Shown here: in pieces, positions 25,189-33,899 of the stretch | Position numbering within the stretch: position 1 is the first letter of the stretch | How the letters are laid out: the number at the start of each line of letters is the position of its first letter | The notes under the pieces: model-generated | What the model was told of the DNA's origin: nothing | The model's database searches: none | What the model saw: only the letters and a program-made list of their open reading frames with translations | Source: Paraburkholderia sp. SG-MS1 | GTDB lineage: Bacteria; Pseudomonadota; Gammaproteobacteria; Burkholderiales; Burkholderiaceae | Direction of reading: 5' to 3' | DNA length: 64,000 nucleotides | Assembly: GCF_012275575.1 (NCBI RefSeq) | Contig: NZ_NPIH01000286.1 | Location: 129,419-193,418, forward strand | Program-made: the position numbers and the translations under genes

Positions 25189-26842
25189 GATCGCCCTCGA
25201 CGCCGCGTACCGGCGAATTCGGCTCGACGCCGCTGCGGCGGCGCGCCTGATAGGACGCGTCGCGCTGCATCCATTCGCCGCGCGTCGCCTGCTCGGCGTT
25301 GCGGTCCCATTCCTCGGTCCAGTCGCCGAGCGAGTAGCCGTACCACGGCGACTCCGGCTTCAGCTTCGGCAGCCCGAGACGTTCCCACAGCACCTTCGCG
25401 TTCTCCATGTATTCCTTCTTTGGCAACGCGAGTGGCGGCATGGGCGTTTTCATCGTCGCGTCGATCAGCATGGCCGAATCGAGGCCGGTAGCGTGATCCG
25501 AGCGCGGACCGTGGCCCGGCTCGCGGTACGGAATCAGCTTCACATCCTCGACCGGATTGCAGCGATAGCCCATCGCCCAGAACACGGCGTCCGCGTTGTC
25601 CGGATCGATGTCGTCATCGATTGCGATCACGAACTTGCCGATCGCGGCCTGCAGCGACATCGCGCCGTACAGCGCGCGCCAAACCTCGGTGCGTTTCGCG
25701 CCGCGCTCGAACTGCAGGAATACGAAGCGCCGCAAATTCGTGAGCGGCTCGTGCAGCGACACCTTGCGGATGCCGCGAATGCCGAGATGGTCGCGCAAGT
25801 GGCGCAGGAACATGGGCTCGTAGGCGAGACGTTTGATGACGCTCGATTCGGACGGCGTGACCTGCGAGATGATCGATGTCAGCACGGCGTCCTTGCGGCG
25901 CGTGATTGCCGTAACCTCGATGGAAAGGTTGTAGTCTTCGAGCGCGACGTAACCGTGGCTTTCGCCGAACGGACCTTCCGGTTCGAGATACTGCGGATCG
26001 ACGTAACCTTCGACGACGACTTCCGCCTCGGCCGGCACCAGCAGATCGACGGTGCGGCCCTTGACGACGCGGATCGGCGCACCGGCGAGGCCGCCGGCGA
26101 CGCTCAGTTCATCGACGTTCGGGCGCAATTTCTGCGGGCCCTGGAATGCGACGAGGGGCGGCGCGCCGAGCACGATGGCGACCGGCATCTTCTCGCCCTT
26201 CGCTGCATACTTGCGCCAATGGTCGAGACCGCCCGCGCGCAGGTTCACGAGCATCATCATGCCGAGCCGCGTGGCCGATTTCAGGTGGCCGCGATAGGTG
26301 CCCATGTTCTGCACGCCGGTTTCCGGATCGCGCGAGATCACACCGGTCATCGTCATGTACGGCGCGGCATCGAAACCCGGCGTCGAGATCGGCAGCGGCA
26401 GCGATTCGAGGCCGTTGCCCGGACCTTCGAGGTCGCGGCCTTCGATCACGATGTCATGCACGGGGCCGCTTTCAACGACGACCGGGGGCACCGGATGATC
26501 GATCGCGCGGTTCCACGCGTCGCCGATGTCGTCGAGCGACGGCACGTTCATGCCGATCCGGTAGATCTCCGGATTCGCGGCGATGCCGCCGACGATGACC
26601 GGAATGTCGTACTTGCGGCCCTTGCTATCGACGATATTCGTAAAGAGGAAGGCCTTGCGATCGGCTTCCGGAATGCCGCCGCGGAACTGCCAGCGCACGA
26701 GCGGATGCATCTCGGTGTCCTTGTTCACCGGCTCGTCGATCCGGTACAGCAGGCCCGCGGCTTCGAGGCGCGCGATGTGTTCGTGCAGGTCCGCGTACCC
26801 AGCGTGCGCGGATGACGTGGAAGTGGTGTCTTGATCAGCCAT
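25175..26842 (-). CDS. UbiD-family prenylated-FMN-dependent decarboxylase (second copy)
   Basis: A 555-residue paralog of the enzyme at 21183, similar over its whole length, with the same catalytic positions: Arg184 in QNMGTYR, Glu289 and Glu294 in PEGPFGESHG. The substrate-facing middle (GHLKSATRLGMMMLVNLR region) and C-terminal tail differ, so the two probably have different substrates or form a hetero-oligomer. The tail overlaps the ubiX start. The ATG at 26842 is preceded by GGGA; an in-frame ATG at 26857 is an alternative. UbiD enzymes of this length include phthaloyl-CoA and protocatechuate/gallate-type decarboxylases, but the substrate cannot be named. Confidence 0.9.
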   Translation of the reverse strand: MADQDTTSTSSAHAGYADLHEHIARLEAAGLLYRIDEPVNKDTEMHPLVRWQFRGGIPEADRKAFLFTNIVDSKGRKYDIPVIVGGIAANPEIYRIGMNVPSLDDIGDAWNRAIDHPVPPVVVESGPVHDIVIEGRDLEGPGNGLESLPLPISTPGFDAAPYMTMTGVISRDPETGVQNMGTYRGHLKSATRLGMMMLVNLRAGGLDHWRKYAAKGEKMPVAIVLGAPPLVAFQGPQKLRPNVDELSVAGGLAGAPIRVVKGRTVDLLVPAEAEVVVEGYVDPQYLEPEGPFGESHGYVALEDYNLSIEVTAITRRKDAVLTSIISQVTPSESSVIKRLAYEPMFLRHLRDHLGIRGIRKVSLHEPLTNLRRFVFLQFERGAKRTEVWRALYGAMSLQAAIGKFVIAIDDDIDPDNADAVFWAMGYRCNPVEDVKLIPYREPGHGPRSDHATGLDSAMLIDATMKTPMPPLALPKKEYMENAKVLWERLGLPKLKPESPWYGYSLGDWTEEWDRNAEQATRGEWMQRDASYQARRRSGVEPNSPVRGVEGDRDDE

Positions 26843-26981
26843 GACTGGAAGTCCCATGAAGCGCCGCGTTGCGCTGCGCCTCTATTGCTTGAAGTATTGC
26901 CCGACGCGGGCAGGGTATTGCGTGTCCGATCCGTTTCGTACGCGCCGCACGCGCAAGGCGCGGCGGCACTTCGGCGGGTTG

Positions 26982-27710
26982 TCAGCGGCGCATCGACGTC
27001 ATTGCGTTGGCGAGCGACGCGCCCGCCACTTCGCTCGCGAGCGAGAAGTCGGGAATCGTGATCTCGCGGAAGTACGTCTTCAGCGTCGCGATGGCGATCC
27101 GGTCGCGCGAGCAGATCGAGGCAACCATCGCGTCCGCCCGCTCGCTCAGGCTCGCGCCCGGCACGACTTCGGCGACGATGCCCCACTCGCGCGCATTCGC
27201 GGCATCGATGGTTTCGGTCAGGTAGACCATGTGCGCGGACGCCTTCGGTGGCACTTTGTGGCGCAGCACGGAGAGCACGAGCGTCGGCGGCAGGTTTTTC
27301 TGCAGTTCGGGCAGGCTGAAGCGCGCGCGGTCGGAGGCGATGGCCATGTCGCACGCGGTGACGAGCGCACAGCCAAACCCTTCCGCATCGCCTTGCACTT
27401 CGGCGAGAAGCGGCACCTCGCTCTCGTGCATCGCGCGGTAGACGTCGAGAATCGGATCGGCCACGTTGCGACGGAACTGCGCGGACGTCGGCGGCGTTGC
27501 CGACGGCGCGCCGACCGCGCGGCCGCGGCAGAACGCGGGACCGGACGCGCGCAGGCGGATGATTTTCACGCCGCTGTCGCGGCCGGCCTTACGGATCTCG
27601 GCGGCGAGCGCGCGCATCGCGTCGAGCGTGAGCATGTTGCCGAGCTCGGGTTGGTCAAGGGTGATCCGGTATTCGGATTCGTGGAGCGCTGCGGTGAATT
27701 CGGTCGTCAT
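26982..27710 (-). CDS. Enoyl-CoA hydratase/isomerase family protein
   Basis: A 242-residue crotonase-fold protein. Oxyanion-hole segments are ASGPAFCRG (about 56-63) and VQGDAEGFGCALVTACDMAIAS (two stretches from about 105). The usual catalytic Glu at the start of the next helix is less obvious, as the region reads FSLPELQKNLPP. The start at 27710 is the first Met that begins the fold; the longer open frame running into the downstream molybdenum hydroxylase is a shadow. Crotonase enzymes act on CoA thioesters, yet no CoA ligase is encoded nearby, so it may be a C-C hydrolase or decarboxylase-type member or rely on an unlinked ligase. Confidence 0.8.
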   Translation of the reverse strand: MTTEFTAALHESEYRITLDQPELGNMLTLDAMRALAAEIRKAGRDSGVKIIRLRASGPAFCRGRAVGAPSATPPTSAQFRRNVADPILDVYRAMHESEVPLLAEVQGDAEGFGCALVTACDMAIASDRARFSLPELQKNLPPTLVLSVLRHKVPPKASAHMVYLTETIDAANAREWGIVAEVVPGASLSERADAMVASICSRDRIAIATLKTYFREITIPDFSLASEVAGASLANAMTSMRR

Positions 27711-27775
27711 GGAGAAAAGGTCCAAACAATGAAAACAGGGGATGAGCGCCCGCGCTGAGCGAGCACCCGCGCAGG

Positions 27776-30142
27776 TCAGCGCGCGTAGGCGCCGGCCTCC
27801 TTGAGCTTCTGGAAAACACGCTGCGGGACGAGCGGCGCTTCCGTGAATTCGACGCCGTATTCCGAAAGCGCGTCCTCGATCGCCGCGACGATCGCCGCCG
27901 CGGCTGGAATCGTGCCGCCTTCGCCCGCGCCCTTGACGCCGAGCGGATTCAGCGGCGAGGGCGTTTCGAGGTGCACGATGTCGATGTTCGGCACGTCGGT
28001 TGCCATCGGCAGCAGGTACTCGCCGAAGTTGGTCGTGGTCGGCTGGGCGTTCTCGTCGTACTGCATCCATTCGAGCGTCGCGTTGCCGATGCCGTGCGCG
28101 ACCGAGCCGATCACCTGGCCGTCGACCAGCAGCGGGTTGATGAGCTTGCCCGAGTCGTGCGCCATCACGTAGTTGAGGATCGTGATGTGGCCGGTCTCGC
28201 GATCGACTTCGAGCTCGACGACGGCCGTACCGTTGCAGTATGTCGACTGCGCGGGTGAGAAATACTTCGTCTCTTCGAGGCCGGCGGTGAGGCCCGCCGG
28301 CATGGTGAAGCCCGGCATACCCTGCGAGATTTTCGCGAGCTGGCCGTAACTCATGCGTTGCTCGATGCCCGAGCGGCGCGCCACGTGGCCTTCGGCAAGT
28401 ACGAGGTCGTCGATTTCGCATTTCCACAAGTGGGCGGCAAGCGTGAACATCTTGTCGCGCACGGCCTGAGCGGCGATGTAGACCGAATTGCCGGCATTGA
28501 CCGTCGCGCGGCTTGCGAACGTGCCGACGCCCATCGAGATGCCGCCCGTGTCGCCGGTGACGACGTCGATCGTTTCGAGAGGTACGTTCAGTTCCTCGGC
28601 GCAGATCTGCGCAAAGGTCGTCTTGTGGCCCTGGCCTTGCGGCGATGCGCCGGTGATCACGGTGACGCGGCCGGTTGCCTGCACGCGCACCGTCGCGCCC
28701 TCGAACGGGCCCATGCCGGTGCCTTCGACGAAGCTCGCCATGCCGATGCCGACGAAGCGGCCCTGGCGGCGCGCGTCAGCCTTGCGTGCGGCGAAGCTCG
28801 CGTAGTTCGCGCGTTCGAGCGCCGCTTTCTGGCAGGCCGGATAGTCGCCGCTGTCGTAGCGCAGCGGGCTGCCGTCGCGGTAGATGAAGCCCGCGTCATA
28901 CGGCATCTGCTCCGGCTGGATCAGATTGCGCCAGCGCAACTCCGCGCGGTCCATGCCGAGTGCGCGGGCGGCCTTGTCGAGAATCCGCTCCATTGCGAAT
29001 ACCGCCTGAGGACGGCCCGCGCCGCGCACCGGCGAGGTCGCGCATTTGTTCGTGTAGACGACGTCGAGCCTGGCGCCCATCGCGGGGATGACATACGGGC
29101 CGGGTGTCGTCGTGATCGAGATGTACGGCGTGATGATGCCCCACGGCAGGAACGCGCCGTTGTCGTGCACCATCTCCAGCTTGACGCCGCGAATCTTGCC
29201 GCTGGTATCGAGCGCCATGCGCACGGTCCACCACTGGTCGCGCTCCTGCGTGACGGCAAGGAAGTGCTCGCGCCGGTCCTCGATCCATTTGACGGGACGC
29301 TTGAGCGCGACCGCCGCGATCGCGACGAGCGCCTCTTCCGGATAGAACGGCAGCTTCGGACCGAAGCCGCCGCCGACGTCGTTCATCAGCACGCGCAGTT
29401 TCTCGGCATCCCACTCGAGCAGCTCGACGAGGTTCTTTTTCTCGTGGTGCGGCGCCTGACCCGACGACCAGACAGTCAACTCGCCGTTGGTGGAATGGTA
29501 TTCGGCGATGTACCCGCGCGTTTCCATCGGATGCGCGGAACCGCGGTTCTGCCAATACGTCTCCTCGACGACGTGCGGCGCGTCGTTGAAGGCTGCGTCG
29601 ATGTCGCCGAACCCCATTTCGATATGTGCGACGACGTTGTCTTTCGCGTCGGTGTGGCAGAGCGGCGAGTCCGGACGCAGTCCATCGCGACAGTCGGCGA
29701 CGGCGGCCAGCGTGTCGTACTCGATCTCGATCAGACCGCAGGCGTCTTCCGCGATATAGCGGTTGTCCGCGACGACGAACGCCACGGCTTCGCCCGCGAA
29801 CGTGACTTCCGTCGAGGCGAGCAGTTCCTGGGTGCGCTCGAAGCGGATCGCCGGGTTGGGCAGCATCGACGGCGCGCGGCCGCGCGCACGGCCGCTCAGG
29901 TCCGCGTGCGTGTAGACGGCGTGCACGCCCTTCAGTTCGCGGGCGGCCGTGCAGTCGATCGAGACGATCTTCGCGTGCGCGTGCGGGCTGCGCAGCACCG
30001 CGGCCTGCAGCATGTTGGGAAGGTGGACGTCGTCCACGTAGGAGCCTTGGCCCTGCAGCAGCTTCTTGTCTTCGGTGCGCATGACGCGCCTGCCGATGTA
30101 GCGCTGATCAGTGGGGGCGCCCTTCAGGTCGGAAATGTCCAT
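27776..30142 (-). CDS. Xanthine dehydrogenase-family molybdenum hydroxylase, large (molybdopterin) subunit
   Basis: A 788-residue large subunit. The N-terminal Ald_Xan_dh domain starts at IGRRVMRTEDKKLLQGQG, and the molybdopterin-binding domains follow with GGGFGPK and RGAGRPQA. The active-site Glu741 sits in GVKGAGEGG near the C-terminus. The active-site loop carries RGAGR and not the AYxCSFR loop of true CO dehydrogenase, so this is a hydroxylase of a carbon in an aromatic ring or aldehyde. The start at 30142 has CGGAG eight bases upstream and follows the small-subunit stop by four bases. It works with the 2Fe-2S and FAD subunits encoded upstream. Confidence 0.9.
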   Translation of the reverse strand: MDISDLKGAPTDQRYIGRRVMRTEDKKLLQGQGSYVDDVHLPNMLQAAVLRSPHAHAKIVSIDCTAARELKGVHAVYTHADLSGRARGRAPSMLPNPAIRFERTQELLASTEVTFAGEAVAFVVADNRYIAEDACGLIEIEYDTLAAVADCRDGLRPDSPLCHTDAKDNVVAHIEMGFGDIDAAFNDAPHVVEETYWQNRGSAHPMETRGYIAEYHSTNGELTVWSSGQAPHHEKKNLVELLEWDAEKLRVLMNDVGGGFGPKLPFYPEEALVAIAAVALKRPVKWIEDRREHFLAVTQERDQWWTVRMALDTSGKIRGVKLEMVHDNGAFLPWGIITPYISITTTPGPYVIPAMGARLDVVYTNKCATSPVRGAGRPQAVFAMERILDKAARALGMDRAELRWRNLIQPEQMPYDAGFIYRDGSPLRYDSGDYPACQKAALERANYASFAARKADARRQGRFVGIGMASFVEGTGMGPFEGATVRVQATGRVTVITGASPQGQGHKTTFAQICAEELNVPLETIDVVTGDTGGISMGVGTFASRATVNAGNSVYIAAQAVRDKMFTLAAHLWKCEIDDLVLAEGHVARRSGIEQRMSYGQLAKISQGMPGFTMPAGLTAGLEETKYFSPAQSTYCNGTAVVELEVDRETGHITILNYVMAHDSGKLINPLLVDGQVIGSVAHGIGNATLEWMQYDENAQPTTTNFGEYLLPMATDVPNIDIVHLETPSPLNPLGVKGAGEGGTIPAAAAIVAAIEDALSEYGVEFTEAPLVPQRVFQKLKEAGAYAR

Positions 30143-30146
30143 CGTG

Positions 30147-30659
30147 TTACTCCGTGGCTTGGAGCGCCGGCGCGGCGGCACGCTGGTCGCGGATGCGCTG
30201 CGCGGCGAGCAGGGCAGCGGCGACGATCGGCTGGTAGCCGGTGCAGCGGCACAGGTTGCCCGTGATCGCTTCGCGGATCTCGGCTTCGCTCGGCGAATCC
30301 GTTTCGTTCAACAGTTCGGTCAGCGTCATCAGCATGCCGGGCGTACAGAACCCGCATTGCAGCGCGTGCGTTTCGGTAAAGGCCTTTTGCAATTCGTTGA
30401 GCGTGCCATCCGCGTGAGCAAGCCCTTCGACGGTGGTCAGCGAGCGGCCGTTCACCTGGGCGGCGAGCGTCAGGCAGGCGCGCGCGGTGCGGCCTTCGAT
30501 CAGCACGGTGCAGGCGCCGCACACGCCGTGTTCGCAACCGTAGTGCGTGCCGGTGAGATCGAGGTCGTGACGCAGGAAGTCACCGAGCATGCGCCGCGAT
30601 TCGACCTCGCGCTCATAAGCGGTGCCGTTGACGACGACTCTGACGGTTCGAGTCTCCAT
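30147..30659 (-). CDS. Molybdenum hydroxylase small subunit, two [2Fe-2S] clusters
   Basis: This 170-residue protein has the plant-ferredoxin-type cluster ligands Cys42, Cys47, Cys50 and Cys62 and the second all-helical cluster ligands Cys102, Cys105, Cys137 and Cys139 (CGFCTPG and CRCTG). It carries electrons from the molybdenum site to the FAD subunit. The start at 30659 has AAAGGAG six bases before it; six extra codons upstream are unsupported. Gene order medium-small-large matches many aldehyde/heteroaromatic hydroxylases. Length and both clusters are standard. Confidence 0.93.
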   Translation of the reverse strand: METRTVRVVVNGTAYEREVESRRMLGDFLRHDLDLTGTHYGCEHGVCGACTVLIEGRTARACLTLAAQVNGRSLTTVEGLAHADGTLNELQKAFTETHALQCGFCTPGMLMTLTELLNETDSPSEAEIREAITGNLCRCTGYQPIVAAALLAAQRIRDQRAAAPALQATE

Positions 30660-30678
30660 GTCTATCTCCTTTGTCACT

Positions 30679-31560
30679 CTACGATTGTCTTGCGACGCGC
30701 GAGAACGCTGTCTTCAGCGCTCTTTCGGTCAGGACGCCAGCGAGATGCTGGCGGTAGTCGGTACTCACGTGCGCGTCGGTCATCACGTCGAGCGCGCGCG
30801 CGGCGTCGCTCGCGATGCGCAACGCGCTGTCGTCCATCGGATGGCCGCGCAGGGCGGTCTCGACGTCGTGCATCCGCACGGGGCCGGCAGCGACGCCGCA
30901 GACCGTCAGCGAAACGCGCTCGAGGCGCCCTTGCGCATCAGCGGTACAGAGCGCCGCGACGCCGACGATGGCGTAATCGCCATGGCGCCGCGCGAACTCT
31001 TCGAATGCGTAGCCATGGCCTTCGGGCCAGATGTCGAGCGAGATACCGGCGAGCAGGTCGCCTTCTTCGAGCGCGGGTGTCATGTACATCAGCGCCCACT
31101 CGGACATCGGCAGCTCGCGGGTCGCGACTGCGCCGTCTTCGTAGCGAGCGATCGTCAGTACACCGTCGAGCGCGGCGGTGAAGCACGGCTGCTCCGACGA
31201 CGGATCCAGCTGGCACAGGCTGCCGCCAAGCGTGCCGCGGTTGCGGATCTGCTTGTGGCTCACGAGCTGGTACGCCTCGCGGATCAGCGGCGCACGTTTC
31301 GTGACGAGCGGCGACAGTTCGATGTCGCGCTGCCGCGCCATGGCGCCGATATGAAGGCGGCCGTTGCGCTCCTCGATGCGGGTCAGCGCCTCGACGCCGT
31401 TCAGGTCGATCAGGTGACTCGTCATCAGATACCGGAAGTTCATCATCGGCATCAGCGACTGGCCGCCGGCGAGCACGCGCGCATCCTCGAGCGTGCCGAG
31501 CAACTGCGCGGCTTCATCGACGGTGGTCGGCGCGTGATACTGGAATTCACTGGGTTTCAT
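30679..31560 (-). CDS. Molybdenum hydroxylase medium subunit, FAD-binding
   Basis: A 293-residue FAD subunit of the CoxM/CutM type. The pyrophosphate-binding segment is VLAGGQSLMPMMNFR near residue 33-47, and the second FAD contact is RGTLGGSL around residue 110. The C-terminal CO_deh_flav_C domain follows. It accepts electrons from the 2Fe-2S subunit and passes them to an acceptor. The start codon has CGGAG seven bases upstream. Nineteen bases separate its stop from the small-subunit start. A CoxG-like gene precedes it by 30 bases. Confidence 0.92.
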   Translation of the reverse strand: MKPSEFQYHAPTTVDEAAQLLGTLEDARVLAGGQSLMPMMNFRYLMTSHLIDLNGVEALTRIEERNGRLHIGAMARQRDIELSPLVTKRAPLIREAYQLVSHKQIRNRGTLGGSLCQLDPSSEQPCFTAALDGVLTIARYEDGAVATRELPMSEWALMYMTPALEEGDLLAGISLDIWPEGHGYAFEEFARRHGDYAIVGVAALCTADAQGRLERVSLTVCGVAAGPVRMHDVETALRGHPMDDSALRIASDAARALDVMTDAHVSTDYRQHLAGVLTERALKTAFSRVARQS

Positions 31561-31590
31561 GCGTGCTCCGATAGTGCGGCGGTGACTTCG

Positions 31591-32289
31591 TCAATGATGC
31601 TGCTTGACCCCGAAGAGCCGCGCGAAGAAATTCCGGATCGACTGCCACATCGCCTTGCGCACGAGTGCGCCGGCGTCGAGAGGCGCGACCGGCGCCGGCG
31701 CGGGCGGCGGGCGGCGCGTTTCGGTGGCCTGCCTCGGCGCATCCGGTTCAGCGGCCGTGTTCGTCGCGCCCTGCTCACTAGCGGGGTTCGGCTCGGCGGC
31801 CTGAGCGGCTTGGGCGGCGTGTGCCGCGTCCGCCTCCATGAGTGCAGCCAGGTTTTTTGCGAACTGGTTCAGCATTTGCTGCGAGAGCGCCTCGATCATC
31901 CCGGCACCGCGTCCATACTGCGCGACCGTGCCCGAGAGGTTGACGTCCGAGACCACGTCGACCCTGGTCTTGCCGCCGCCCGCGTCGGTGACCACCGCGT
32001 TGATCTGCGCATCGGCGCCGCCACGGCCTTTTGTGTCGGTGCCGCTTGCGGACACGACGACGGTGCGCTCGGCGTCGTTCTGTTCAGCAATCTTGAATTT
32101 GCCCGCGAACTTCAGCGTGAGCGGGCCGAGCTTGACGGTGAAGCCGCCCTTGTAGCTGCCGTCGGGCTGCTGTTCCTTGAGTTCCGCGCCCGGAAAACAC
32201 GGTGCGGACCGTTCGATGTCGATCATGGTCTTCCAGACATCCGAGGGCGGTGCATCGACGGTGAAAGACGAACGGATTGTGATTGCCAT
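31591..32289 (-). CDS. SRPBCC/CoxG-family protein with low-complexity linker and C-terminal tail
   Basis: A 232-residue protein. Residues 1-150 form a START-like SRPBCC domain of the CO-dehydrogenase-subunit-G type (FTVDAPPSDVWKTMIDIE; FPGAELKE). They are followed by an Ala/Pro-rich linker (about 155-205) and a short amphipathic end (AMWQSIRNFFARLFG) that may touch the membrane. CoxG proteins recruit or mature molybdenum hydroxylases and have been proposed to anchor CO dehydrogenase at the membrane. The gene starts this hydroxylase block with AAGGAGG four bases before the ATG. Role inferred from family and position. Confidence 0.85.
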   Translation of the reverse strand: MAITIRSSFTVDAPPSDVWKTMIDIERSAPCFPGAELKEQQPDGSYKGGFTVKLGPLTLKFAGKFKIAEQNDAERTVVVSASGTDTKGRGGADAQINAVVTDAGGGKTRVDVVSDVNLSGTVAQYGRGAGMIEALSQQMLNQFAKNLAALMEADAAHAAQAAQAAEPNPASEQGATNTAAEPDAPRQATETRRPPPAPAPVAPLDAGALVRKAMWQSIRNFFARLFGVKQHH

Positions 32290-32401
32290 ACTGCCTCCTT
32301 GGGGCGGTCGGCCCGTGCGGGCGCCGCTCCGTTTATCTGATCGCTACTGAGCCGCGCGGCGCGTGACACTGTCCCCACGCGCGGGCGGCCCGGGTTTCAT
32401 T

Positions 32402-33196
32402 TCATGGCGCGAGGGTCGACAGAAAATCGTCGAATACAGTCGCGAAGTCTTCACGCATGTCGAACGCTCCAAAGTGCGCCGCGCCTGGAATCACGACGAA
32501 ACGGCTGTTCGGCAGCGCCTGGGCGATCTTCTGCGATACCGCCGGCGCAATGCTCGCGTCGGCATCGCCCGCGACGACGAGCGCCGGTGCCGACACGGCC
32601 GCCAGTTCGTCGAGATTGTCGAGTTGCGAGATCGCCTGCCAGTTTGCGCTCCAGCTGTACCAGTCGTCCGCTGCGAGCCGCGTGCGACACTTCTGGAGAA
32701 GGTCGGGACGTGGCGTGTCTGCGGCGAACCAGCGCGTGATGGTGTCGTCGATCACTTCGGACATCGAACCGCGCCGGCTCATGTCGCCACGCGCGAGAAT
32801 GCGTGGGCGCACTTCGTCAGGGAATCCGCCGGCCGTTGCGCAGAGAATCAGCGCACGAGCGAGCTCGGGGAACTGGATCGCCACGCGCTGCGCAATCATG
32901 CCGCCCATCGATACGCCAATCAGGGCGGCACCCGTCAGGCGTTCCTGACGCAACACCGCGGCGACGTCGGCCGCATGATCGGCGAGCGTGATGGGAGCGA
33001 GGACACCGCTGGAGTCACCGTGGCCACGGAGATCGATCACGACGACGTCATACGACCCGGCCCAGTGCTCGACGTATTCGTCCCACCAGCTTCGGTCGAC
33101 GCCGATCGGGTGAAGCAGAACCAGCGGCCGGCCCGTCCCGCGACGGGAGTAGGCAATGCGGCCAGCCGGGATTTCACAGAAAGTTGAATGGGACAT
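32402..33196 (-). CDS. Alpha/beta hydrolase, enol-lactonase-like
   Basis: A 264-residue alpha/beta hydrolase with oxyanion HPIG (LVLLHPIGVDRSWW), nucleophile elbow GVSMGG, acid Asp in AGDADAS and the catalytic His in PGAAHFGAFD. It resembles 3-oxoadipate enol-lactonase PcaD and related C-C or ester hydrolases. Its neighbour upstream is a carboxymuconolactone-decarboxylase-like gene, the usual partner of PcaD. The cluster as a whole lacks the other beta-ketoadipate genes, so the substrate may be a different lactone or acyclic ester. The gap of 112 bases to the CoxG gene could hold a separate start. Confidence 0.83.
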   Translation of the reverse strand: MSHSTFCEIPAGRIAYSRRGTGRPLVLLHPIGVDRSWWDEYVEHWAGSYDVVVIDLRGHGDSSGVLAPITLADHAADVAAVLRQERLTGAALIGVSMGGMIAQRVAIQFPELARALILCATAGGFPDEVRPRILARGDMSRRGSMSEVIDDTITRWFAADTPRPDLLQKCRTRLAADDWYSWSANWQAISQLDNLDELAAVSAPALVVAGDADASIAPAVSQKIAQALPNSRFVVIPGAAHFGAFDMREDFATVFDDFLSTLAP

Positions 33197-33360
33197 GAGC
33201 TATACGGGTAATGCGCGGGGGGCGACAGATGCTTCGCACCATCGGCTACCGGGTCGGCCACCCACAGCGCGAAACGCCTGCTACCCACTGGACCACCAGG
33301 CATGCGCGCCTGGGATGGGATGACGAACTGCGCGGCGCCTGCACGACGCGCACGCCGCCT

Positions 33361-33762
33361 TCAGGCAGCAGTGATTTTTGCCTTCTGGTCGAGCACGACA
33401 GCCTTCGCGCGACGCAGCCCTTCGGCTGCGACCGGAATGCCTGCATACACGCCGGCCTGCAGCACCACCTCGGCAATTTCTTCTTCCGTCACACCATTGT
33501 TTAGCGCGCCACGCGTATGCACTTCGAACTCGTGCCAGCGGCCGAGCGATGCCAGCATCGCGAGATTCAGCATGCTGCGCGTCGCGCGCGGAAGGCCCGC
33601 GCGGTTCCAGACGTTGCCCCAGCAAACGTCTTCCGTGTATTCGAGGAACACAGTGTCGAACAGATGGGGGTTGGCGTTGCTCTGCGTGTGGCTGCCACCC
33701 AGCACTTCCTTGCGGATCTTTGCGCCGATGGCGCGGCGCTCCGATAGCGTGATGTCTTCCAT
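33361..33762 (-). CDS. Carboxymuconolactone decarboxylase family protein
   Basis: A 133-residue all-helical AhpD-like protein of PcaC length. Conserved PcaC-family parts are visible: WNRAGLPRATRSMLNLAML, the HEFEVHTRGALNNGVTEEEI block and YAGIPVA. It lacks the CxxC of peroxidase-type AhpD, so decarboxylase or lactone-isomerase function is more likely. It is the first gene of the minus-strand catabolic cluster and faces the GntR gene across 137 bases that carry two candidate operators. It would act next to the hydrolase encoded downstream. Confidence 0.85.
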   Translation of the reverse strand: MEDITLSERRAIGAKIRKEVLGGSHTQSNANPHLFDTVFLEYTEDVCWGNVWNRAGLPRATRSMLNLAMLASLGRWHEFEVHTRGALNNGVTEEEIAEVVLQAGVYAGIPVAAEGLRRAKAVVLDQKAKITAA

Positions 33763-33794
33763 GAGTATCCTCTGGTTTATCCAACGGTTGTAGG

Positions 33795-33854
33795 ATTGTA
33801 TAATGGTAGGCAGTATCGGAGCTTAGTTGACGAATGTCAATATGATTGTATTAC
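33795..33854. promoter_or_regulatory. Candidate GntR operators between the CMD-like gene and the GntR gene
   Basis: ATTGTATAAT (33795-33804) and ATTGTATTAC (33845-33854) lie in the 137-base divergent intergenic region. The second is the exact reverse complement of GTAATACAAT at 34881-34890, in front of the MFS gene on the other side of the regulator. FCD-type GntR proteins often bind AT-rich dyads of this kind, so these are the best candidates for binding sites. The assignment is inference from recurrence and position. Confidence 0.5.
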
Positions 33855-33899
33855 GGGATTCGGTCTAGCTCCCATTAATTGATATGACAAAGGGATGGA

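Noticed and set aside
27776..31560. Aerobic CO dehydrogenase (CoxMSL)
   Set aside because: Gene order and CoxG fit, but the large subunit has RGAGR rather than the AYxCSFR active-site loop of true CO dehydrogenase.
18645..33762. Furoate/furandicarboxylate (hmf) degradation cluster
   Set aside because: UbiD, UbiX and a molybdenum hydroxylase are shared, but the furoyl-CoA synthetase and 2-oxoglutaroyl-CoA hydrolase genes are absent.
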